Positions 9,201 through 13,224 of a stretch of DNA of 13,224 nucleotides are shown here, piece by piece (positions within the stretch are counted from its first letter, which is position 1; every line of letters starts with the position of its first letter). The DNA is taken from positions 1 through 13,224 of the forward strand of contig CAMFNC010000049.1 of assembly GCA_945965245.1 (NCBI GenBank). The letters run 5' to 3'. This DNA is from an uncultured Porphyromonas sp. GTDB taxonomy: Bacteria > Bacteroidota > Bacteroidia > Bacteroidales > Porphyromonadaceae. Under the pieces are notes generated by a model that had not been told where the DNA came from, made no database searches, and saw only the letters and a program-made list of their open reading frames with translations. Both the position numbers and the translations under genes were made by a program.

Positions 9201-10019
9201 GCGTTCCACCAAAATCACCGTACGTTCCATACTTACTACTTCGCCTGTATCCTCGTCACTGAGGTCATCGAAATAAGTATTCACGATACGGGCAGCTATT
9301 CTCTGCCCAATATGTTTCTTGAGTGTTGCTTTGTTTGCTTTAACCTCTTCACAAAGATTAAAGAGTTCCAAGATTTGCTTATCCGATTCGAAACCGATGG
9401 CACGCAACAGCGTGGTCACAGGCAATTTCTTCTTTCGGTCAATATAAGCATACATGGCATTGTTAATGTCCGTGGCAAATTCAATCCACGAGCCCTTGAA
9501 CGGGATGATACGAGCCGAATAAAGCATCGTACGATTGGTGTGCATGGTCTGACCGAAGAAAACACCTGGCGAACGATGCAACTGAGAAACCACTACACGC
9601 TCGGCACCATTGATTACGAACGTACCCGATTGAGTCATGTAAGGGATGGGTCCCAGATATACATCCTGAATTACCGTATCGAAGTCCTCATGATCAGGAT
9701 CTGTACAATAGAGTTTCAATTTAGCCTTGAGGGGTACGCTATAAGTGAGTCCCCGACTCAGGCACTCTTCGATATTGTACTTGGGAGGATCTACATAGTA
9801 ATCCAGAAACTCCAGTACAAAATTATTGCGCGTATCCGTAATGGGGAAGTTCTCGGCAAAGACTTTATACAGCCCCTCCTTCTTGCGTCTTTCGGGAGGT
9901 GTATCTAATTGAAAAAAGTCGCTAAAAGACTTTAATTGTACTTCAAGAAAGTCCGGAAACTCTAAAGGATTCTTTACTGAAGCGAAATTGATTCTCTGTT
10001 GTTTTTTCGGTTGAGCCAT
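6210..10019 (-). CDS. rpoB: DNA-directed RNA polymerase subunit beta
   Basis: Beta pairs with beta' to form the RNA polymerase core. The 1,269 residues match the usual Bacteroidetes length. The N terminus (NFASVKNPLEFPDF) is typical. The rifampicin pocket is intact: FMDQTNPLAEITHKRR gives Asp477 and His487, and LSALGPGGL gives Ser492, equivalent to E. coli Asp516, His526 and Ser531. All carry the drug-sensitive residues. Downstream are PIETPEGPNIGL, the acidic GYNYEDAVV motif, and GDKMAGRHGNKG near residues 1046-1057 with the two active-site lysines (Lys1048, Lys1056). The C terminus (PESLNVLLNELKGLGL) is the conserved beta' contact region. The gene follows rplL after a 110-nt structured spacer and precedes rpoC. 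No Shine-Dalgarno is visible before the ATG at 10019. Confidence 0.99.
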   Translation of the reverse strand: MAQPKKQQRINFASVKNPLEFPDFLEVQLKSFSDFFQLDTPPERRKKEGLYKVFAENFPITDTRNNFVLEFLDYYVDPPKYNIEECLSRGLTYSVPLKAKLKLYCTDPDHEDFDTVIQDVYLGPIPYMTQSGTFVINGAERVVVSQLHRSPGVFFGQTMHTNRTMLYSARIIPFKGSWIEFATDINNAMYAYIDRKKKLPVTTLLRAIGFESDKQILELFNLCEEVKANKATLKKHIGQRIAARIVNTYFDDLSDEDTGEVVSMERTVILVEREVELTDDVIDTIVESGVKTVVLHKDDPTTSEYALIFNTLQKDPCNSEHDALNYIYRLLRNSDPADDNSAREVITNLIFSDKRYDLGDVGRYRINKKLGLDIDPDIRVLTNEDIIEIIKYLIQLVNSKATVDDIDHLSNRRVRTVGEQLYNQFGVGLARMARTVRDRMNVRDNEVFTPIDLVNAKTISSVVNTFFGTNALSQFMDQTNPLAEITHKRRLSALGPGGLSRERAGFEVRDVHYTHYGRLCPIETPEGPNIGLISSLCVYAKISDLGFITTPYRKVNNGVVDYSENGLQYYTAEEEEDKTVAQGNALVDENGKFVRDRVKSRFESDFPVVEPHEVDLMDVSPSQIASIAAALIPFLEHDDANRALMGSNMMRQAVPLIRPEAPIVGTGIEGKLIRDSRTQVVAEREGEVVFVDATTIKIKYKRTEEEEFASFEDDITTYNLPKFRKTNQSTTIDLHPICHVGDLVTPGQILTEGYSTQNGELALGRNVLVAYMPWKGYNYEDAVVLNERMVREDFYTSVHVDEYSLEVRETKRGMEELTKDIPNVSDDTTKDLDENGIVRVGAHIVPGDILIGKITPKGESDPTPEEKLLRAIFGDKAGDVKDASLKATPSLKGVVVNTRLFSKASRKKGRGETKAIVERLDAEYAAKQNELKELLVDKLMKATEGKVCHSVKDYLNKDIIKPGSPFTREELKALQFDEIQLSEWTDDEKTNELIKLVGLNYIRKSKEIDSDLRRRKLDETVGDELPAGIVQLAKVLIAKKRKIQVGDKMAGRHGNKGIVSKIVRQEDMPFLEDGTPVDICLNPLGVPSRMNLGQIFEAVLGWSGRKLGVKFATPIFDGASLEDMNEWTDRAGLARNGKTYLYDGGTGERFDQPATVGVTYFLKLGHMVDDKMHARSIGPYSLITQQPLGGKAQFGGQRFGEMEVWALEAFGASHVLQEILTIKSDDVMGRSKAYEAIVKGDPMPTPGIPESLNVLLNELKGLGLSFTLE

Positions 10020-10063
10020 GTAAGTTCAGGAGTAAAGTTTACTTGTGGAAATATAGACACGAA

Positions 10064-10099
10064 ATGGTTAAGATTCCCCAAACGAGGATTCTTAACCAT
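10064..10099 (-). promoter_or_regulatory. Long stem-loop in the rplL-rpoB spacer
   Basis: ATGGTTAAGA (10064-10073) pairs with TCTTAACCAT (10090-10099). After a T-T mismatch, TCC (10075-10077) pairs with GGA (10086-10088), leaving an 8-nt loop. This is a 14-position stem with a single mismatch. No T-run follows on the minus strand, so it is not a terminator. A nearly continuous duplex just upstream of rpoB resembles, in position, the RNase III processing site of the E. coli rplL-rpoB interval; that function is inferred by analogy. Confidence 0.6.
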
Positions 10100-10121
10100 A
10101 AAAACCTGAAAAATCAGGTTT
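10097..10121 (-). terminator. Terminator-like hairpin (attenuator) after rplL
   Basis: On the minus strand AAACCTGA, loop TTTT, TCAGGTTT forms an 8-bp stem (10121-10102) whose last Ts run on into TT before an A, giving five consecutive Ts. It starts 8 nt after the rplL stop codon. The stem is short and AT-rich, so partial rather than full termination is expected, which would lower rpoBC transcription relative to the ribosomal protein genes. E. coli has an attenuator at the same place; the role here is inferred. Confidence 0.5.
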
Positions 10122-10129
10122 GTGCACGA

Positions 10130-10504
10130 TTACTTCAGCTCTACTTCAGCACCTGCTTCTTCCAGGGCTTTCTTCAGAGCTTCAGCAGTAGCTTTGTCTA
10201 CACCTTCCTTAACGTTAGCGGGAGCTGCATCCACTATATCTTTAGCTTCTTTCAAGCCGAGACCGCACTGTTCCTTAACGGCCTTAACAACCTGCAATTT
10301 AGCAGCACCTGCGCTCTTCAGAACCACGTCAAAAGAAGTCTTTTCTTCTTCTGCGGGAGCTGCAGCAGCAGGACCGGCTGCTACAGCTACAGCTGCAGCT
10401 GCGGGCTCGATGCCATATTCTTCTTTCAGTATAGTAGCGAGTTCACTTACTTCTTTAACGGTGAGGTTTACCAGCTGTTCAGCGATTGCTTTAATATCTG
10501 CCAT
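10130..10504 (-). CDS. rplL: 50S ribosomal protein L7/L12
   Basis: L7/L12 forms the mobile stalk that recruits and activates the translational GTPases on the large subunit, and is anchored there as dimers on L10. The 124 residues show the expected three parts: an N-terminal dimerisation helix pair (MADIKAIAEQLVNLTVKEVSEL), an Ala/Pro-rich hinge around residues 34-52, and the globular factor-binding domain starting at KTSFDVVLKSAGAAKLQVVK and including GLGLKEAKDIVDAAP. The gene lies 43 nt downstream of rplJ in an AT-rich gap with no Shine-Dalgarno. Its high expression must rely on other initiation features, as is normal in Bacteroidetes. The 3' side carries two tandem hairpins that could separate its dosage from rpoB. 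Confidence 0.98.
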   Translation of the reverse strand: MADIKAIAEQLVNLTVKEVSELATILKEEYGIEPAAAAVAVAAGPAAAAPAEEEKTSFDVVLKSAGAAKLQVVKAVKEQCGLGLKEAKDIVDAAPANVKEGVDKATAEALKKALEEAGAEVELK

Positions 10505-10547
10505 TTTATTATAAGTATTAAATTGTTTTTAATTTGTTTGTTGAGTA

Positions 10548-11072
10548 TTATCTTTCTTCCAGGGTTTTCAATACACCATGGATTGTCTGACCTGCAGACT
10601 GAAGTGAAGAGAGAACGTTCTTGATAGGAGATTCCAACAAGCCGATAACCTCGCCAATAAGTTCTTCCTTGGATTTGATGGATACGAGAGCATCCAATTG
10701 TTCGCGACCAATATAGAAACCTTCTTGCGCATAAGCAGCCTTCAATATGGGCTTGCCTTCGCCTTTGGTATCTTTGGTGAAATCTTTAATCAGTTTTGCA
10801 GGTGCATTGGCAGCCTCTGTAAACATTACAGCGGTATTGCCTTTCAAGCAGCCATACAATTCTGCATAGTCCGTTTCCGAAGCGGCCAATGCGGTACGCA
10901 TCAGCGTATTCTTAACTACCACTAATTTAATGCCGTTCTTATTGCATTCACGACGCAGAGCCGTAGTTTTTTCGGCATCGAGACCTTCTATATCTGTCAG
11001 ATAAAAGTGGGGATATTGTGCAATATAACCCTTCAGATTATCTAATACTACAATCTTATCTTCCTTTCTCAT
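10548..11072 (-). CDS. rplJ: 50S ribosomal protein L10
   Basis: L10 is the base of the L7/L12 stalk: its N-terminal domain binds 23S rRNA with L11 and its C-terminal helix binds L7/L12 dimers. The 174 residues fit the family. The N-terminal part has the L10 signature (TALRRECNKNGIKLVVVKNT) and the central CLKGNTAVMF. The C-terminal helix (SPIKNVLSSLQSAGQTIHGV) is the L12 platform. The start at 11072 is supported by an AAAGGA sequence seven nt upstream. The gene follows rplA by 21 nt. In E. coli L10-L12 represses this operon through a leader RNA before rplJ, but this gap is too short to hold such a leader. Confidence 0.98.
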   Translation of the reverse strand: MRKEDKIVVLDNLKGYIAQYPHFYLTDIEGLDAEKTTALRRECNKNGIKLVVVKNTLMRTALAASETDYAELYGCLKGNTAVMFTEAANAPAKLIKDFTKDTKGEGKPILKAAYAQEGFYIGREQLDALVSIKSKEELIGEVIGLLESPIKNVLSSLQSAGQTIHGVLKTLEER

Positions 11073-11079
11073 TGTTAGT

Positions 11080-11085
11080 TCCTTT
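11080..11085 (-). promoter_or_regulatory. Shine-Dalgarno-like site of rplJ
   Basis: On the minus strand AAAGGA ends seven nt before the rplJ ATG. Good matches to the anti-Shine-Dalgarno are uncommon in Bacteroidetes, and I saw none as good in front of rplL, rplA, rpoB or rpoC. It supports the chosen start and may help independent initiation on rplJ. Confidence 0.6.
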
Positions 11086-11093
11086 CGTTAAGT

Positions 11094-11789
11094 TTAATCT
11101 TCTACTGACTTAGGATCTACTTTGATGCCCAAACTCATTGTGCTCGAAAGATAAATGCTCTTGATATAGGTGCCCTTGGCGGCAGTAGGCTTCAGCTTAA
11201 TCAAGTGTGAAATAAACTCACGGGCGTTGTCACGAATCTGTTCGGCGCTGAAAGATACTTTACCGATAGAAGAGTGGATGATACCTGTCTTATCTACCTT
11301 AAAGTCAATCTTACCGGCTTTTACCTCTTTTACAGCAGAAGCCACATCGTTCGTAACCGTACCGCTTTTAGGGTTAGGCATCAAACCACGAGGACCCAAT
11401 ACACGACCCAAAGCTCCGATTTTACCCATGATGGCAGGCATGGTGATGATTACATCCACATCCGTCCAACCACCTTTGATTTTCTCTATATACTCATCCA
11501 GACCGACATAATCGGCACCGGCTTGTTTTGCTTCTTCCTCCTTATCCGGAGTGCAAAGAGCCAGAACCCGAATCTGCTTTCCGGTTCCGTGGGGCAGAGT
11601 CACTACGCCACGAACCATCTGATTCGATTTGCGGGGGTCAATACCCAAGCGGACATCCAAGTCCACAGAAGCATCAAATTTGGTAGTGGTAATATCCTTT
11701 ACCAACTGGGCTGCTTCCTTGAGGGCATATTCCTTCCCGGCTTCAATCTTTTCAGATGCTAACTTTTGATTTTTTGTCAGTTTACCCAT
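11094..11789 (-). CDS. rplA: 50S ribosomal protein L1
   Basis: L1 binds 23S rRNA at the mobile L1 stalk and guides deacylated tRNA out of the E site. In many bacteria it also represses its own L11-L1 operon by binding the mRNA. The 231 residues match the family. Recognisable parts are the N-terminal MGKLTKNQKLASEKIEAGKE, the DLDVRLGIDPRKSNQMVRG segment, LPHGTGK, and the L1 signature GKIGALGRVLGPRGLMPNPK followed by SGTVTNDVASAVKEVK. The gene begins 14 nt after rplK and is followed at 21 nt by rplJ. An L1-type operator might lie near the rplK start, but I see no convincing mimic of the 23S site. Confidence 0.98.
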   Translation of the reverse strand: MGKLTKNQKLASEKIEAGKEYALKEAAQLVKDITTTKFDASVDLDVRLGIDPRKSNQMVRGVVTLPHGTGKQIRVLALCTPDKEEEAKQAGADYVGLDEYIEKIKGGWTDVDVIITMPAIMGKIGALGRVLGPRGLMPNPKSGTVTNDVASAVKEVKAGKIDFKVDKTGIIHSSIGKVSFSAEQIRDNAREFISHLIKLKPTAAKGTYIKSIYLSSTMSLGIKVDPKSVED

Positions 11790-11803
11790 TTTACAATTGA
11801 AGT

Positions 11804-12244
11804 TTAATTACCGGGAAAATCCCCTTTAACCGAAATACCCATACTGCGTGCAGTACCGGCTACCATTTTCATGGCAGACTCTACTGTAAAGCAGTTGAGG
11901 TCTTGCATTTTATCTTCTGCAATAGTGCGAACCTGATCCCATGTTACTTCTGCCACCTTAGTACGGTTAGGTTCATTAGAACCCTTTTTGGCCTTAGAGG
12001 CTTCGAGCAATTGGATGGCAACAGGAGGGGTTTTTACTATGAAGTCGAAAGACTTGTCGGAGTAATATGTTACCACTACGGGCAACACTTTACCGGCTTT
12101 GTCCTGAGTTCTGGCATTGAATTGCTTGCAAAACTCCATAATATTTACACCCTTTGCACCTAACGCAGGTCCAACGGGGGGAGATGGGTTTGCCGCACCT
12201 CCTTTGATCTGCAACTTAATCTGTCCAGCAACTTCTTTTGCCAT
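11804..12244 (-). CDS. rplK: 50S ribosomal protein L11
   Basis: L11 binds the GTPase-associated centre of 23S rRNA (the thiostrepton site) with L10 and helps activate elongation factors and the stringent-response enzyme RelA. The 146 residues fit the usual 140-147. The N-terminal domain carries the PSPPVGPALGAKGVNIMEFC motif with the Pro residues that line the thiostrepton cleft. The C-terminal rRNA-binding domain includes KTPPVAIQLLEASKAKKGS and the signature-like end DLNCFTVESAMKMVAGTARS. The gene is 74 nt downstream of nusG and 14 nt upstream of rplA. The 74-nt gap is AT-rich; I see no clear promoter or terminator in it. Confidence 0.98.
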   Translation of the reverse strand: MAKEVAGQIKLQIKGGAANPSPPVGPALGAKGVNIMEFCKQFNARTQDKAGKVLPVVVTYYSDKSFDFIVKTPPVAIQLLEASKAKKGSNEPNRTKVAEVTWDQVRTIAEDKMQDLNCFTVESAMKMVAGTARSMGISVKGDFPGN

Positions 12245-12318
12245 TGTTTCGAATAATTAATTAAAACACACAAAAAATTGTAACCTAAATACCTAATAGC
12301 AGCTCCGTAACAAACCGA

Positions 12319-12861
12319 CTATCTTTCTTTGGTTACCTGAGCATAGCTCAATTCCAGTGGAGTTTTTCTTCCGAAAATCTTCACCATTACTTTCAGTCTT
12401 CGCTTTTCGGCATTCACTTCTTCCACGGCTGCCTCGAAACCACTAAAGGCTCCATCGGTCACTTGTACAGTTTCGCCCACGGTGTAGGTTACTTCGTACT
12501 CACCTTCGGCATCAACCATCTGATCGGCCTTACCCAAAATCCTATCCACCTCTGCGGGTCGCAGGGGTTCGGGGTCGCCTTTACCCAAAAAACCCAATAC
12601 ATCGGGCGTATTGCGCAGCATAAAAGCCACATCACCCACCAAAGCCGCTTCCACCAAAATATAGCCCGGCATGTAAGACCGCTCTTTCACAATCTTCTTA
12701 CCATTGCGTTGGGTTACAACTTTTTCTGTGGGGATCAGCACTCTGCCCACATAACGTCCAAGGTCTGAATTTTTCTTCTCAGCCTCCAGGTATTCGCGCA
12801 CTTTATTCTCCTTACCACTAATGGCACGGAGCACATAAAATTTCTTTTCTACATCTTGCAT
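12319..12861 (-). CDS. nusG: Transcription termination/antitermination factor NusG
   Basis: NusG binds the RNA polymerase clamp, modulates pausing, and connects the enzyme to Rho or to ribosomal protein S10. The 180 residues match the family. The N-terminal NGN domain includes KKFYVLRAISGKENKVREYL and the conserved SYMPGYILVEA (about residues 62-72). The C-terminal KOW domain begins at VGETVQVTDGAFSGFEAAVE and ends with KVMVKIFGRKTPLELSYAQV. The start at 12861 gives the expected N terminus. The gene is 20 nt after secE, the widespread secE-nusG pairing, and its product acts on the polymerase subunits encoded in the same operon. Confidence 0.98.
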   Translation of the reverse strand: MQDVEKKFYVLRAISGKENKVREYLEAEKKNSDLGRYVGRVLIPTEKVVTQRNGKKIVKERSYMPGYILVEAALVGDVAFMLRNTPDVLGFLGKGDPEPLRPAEVDRILGKADQMVDAEGEYEVTYTVGETVQVTDGAFSGFEAAVEEVNAEKRRLKVMVKIFGRKTPLELSYAQVTKER

Positions 12862-12881
12862 GATGCTACCGAGAGTAGAGG

Positions 12882-13085
12882 TTAGATGACGATACGATAA
12901 ATGAAATTGATTATTTCACCAAAAGCAAAGTCCACAACAAATACAAAAATAGCGATGATAATGGAAGCGATCATCACCACAACTGCACTATTGGAAAGCT
13001 CAACACGAGAAGGCCACGTTACTTTGTGAACCAGTTCGCTGTAAGAATCTTTTAATTTGATTCCTAATTTGTTAAAGAAACTCAT
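12882..13085 (-). CDS. secE: Preprotein translocase subunit SecE
   Basis: SecE is the small essential membrane subunit that clamps SecY in the SecYEG protein-export channel. The 67 residues match the short single-span form common in Bacteroidetes. An amphipathic N-terminal helix with the conserved VTWPSRVEL segment (about residues 22-30) is followed by one transmembrane helix (about 34-52, AVVVMIASIIIAIFVFVVD). The reading frame stays open upstream to 13160, but that extension is a translation of the tRNA-Trp gene, so I start at the ATG at 13085 (MSFFNKLG). The gene lies 17 nt downstream of the tRNA and 20 nt upstream of nusG. Confidence 0.96.
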   Translation of the reverse strand: MSFFNKLGIKLKDSYSELVHKVTWPSRVELSNSAVVVMIASIIIAIFVFVVDFAFGEIINFIYRIVI

Positions 13086-13102
13086 TTTCTGAAAGTATTT
13101 TG

Positions 13103-13175
13103 CACGGGTTGAGAGACTCGAACTCCCGACACCTGGTTTTGGAGACCAGTGCTCTACCAACTGAGCTAAACCCGT
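13103..13175 (-). tRNA. tRNA-Trp (anticodon CCA)
   Basis: On the minus strand 73 nt fold into a full cloverleaf: acceptor stem ACGGGTT/AACCCGT, D arm GCTC-AGTTGGTA-GAGC, and anticodon arm CTGGT-CTCCAAA-ACCAG. The T arm is GGGAG-TTCGAGT-CTCTC with one G-U pair, and the discriminator base is G73. The anticodon in the loop is CCA, reading UGG (Trp). The 3' CCA is not encoded (the next bases are CAA), so it must be added by CCA transferase. It lies 17 nt before secE and is probably co-transcribed with it. In relatives an elongation factor Tu gene lies just upstream, which would be outside the window. Confidence 0.97.
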
Positions 13176-13192
13176 AAAACGAAGAGTATTGC

Positions 13193-13206
13193 CTCTCTCG
13201 AGAGAG
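13193..13206. repeat. Perfect 14-bp palindrome upstream of tRNA-Trp
   Basis: CTCTCTCGAGAGAG is its own reverse complement and lies 17 nt upstream of the tRNA 5' end. In RNA it can form a 5-bp stem with a TCGA loop. On the minus strand a run of six Ts precedes it rather than follows it, so it is not a terminator. It could be a processing signal or a binding site; neither is shown. Confidence 0.5.
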
Positions 13207-13224
13207 AAAAAAGATGAGACCCTC

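Noticed and set aside
10050..10057. TATATTTC as a promoter -7 box for rpoB
   Set aside because: The last base departs from TAnnTTTG, and the only upstream TTTG is 23 bp away instead of 19-21, so support is too weak to list.
11073..11093. L10 autoregulatory leader before rplJ
   Set aside because: The rplA-rplJ gap is only 21 nt, too short for the known L10 leader fold.
13086..13160. N-terminal extension of SecE starting at 13160 (MVEHWSPKPGVGSSSL...)
   Set aside because: This is a conceptual translation through the tRNA-Trp gene; SecE proteins begin at MSFFNKLG.

Overview
The window is a stretch of a Bacteroidales-type (Bacteroidota) chromosome. It carries the conserved transcription/translation cluster tRNA-Trp, secE, nusG, rplK, rplA, rplJ, rplL, rpoB, rpoC, all on the minus strand, so the biological order runs from right (13.2 kb) to left (1.7 kb). 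The assignment rests on the RpoB and RpoC sequences, which have Bacteroidetes-style N termini (NFASVKNPLEFPDF in RpoB, SLASPEEILENSYGEVLKP in RpoC). It is supported by the tRNA-Trp-secE junction, by near absence of Shine-Dalgarno sequences, and by TAnnTTTG-type -7 boxes. I cannot resolve the genus.

Layout. Positions 13,176-13,224 are upstream spacer, with a 14-bp palindrome just before tRNA-Trp. Positions 13,175-10,130 hold tRNA-Trp, the SecE translocon subunit, the NusG elongation factor and ribosomal proteins L11, L1, L10 and L7/L12, packed with gaps of 14-74 nt. A 110-nt spacer with two tandem stem-loops separates rplL from rpoB. The beta and beta' subunits of RNA polymerase occupy 10,019-1,767, separated by a roughly 114-nt spacer that can fold in several competing ways. 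The operon ends at a strong intrinsic terminator (1,702-1,745).

Left of the operon the genome becomes accessory-like. There is a 55-codon plus-strand remnant (1,513-1,680) that looks like the beginning of a carboxypeptidase-regulatory-like / TonB-receptor-type protein. Next is a minus-strand gene (198-1,382) for an exported EreA/ChaN-like protein. The last 197 nt are non-coding and hold a three-copy, 22-bp-phased TGYATAAA repeat and an inverted-repeat motif that also occurs in the rpoB-rpoC spacer.

The cluster genes work together: L11 and L1, and L10 with L7/L12, build the two flexible stalks of the 50S subunit; NusG links RNA polymerase to the ribosome or Rho; RpoB and RpoC form the catalytic core of RNA polymerase; SecE is part of the SecYEG channel. 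I see no defence system, mobile-element gene or CRISPR array. The points most worth a second look are the RNA structures in the spacers, the dispersed inverted-repeat motif, the phased repeat at the left end and the gene remnant.
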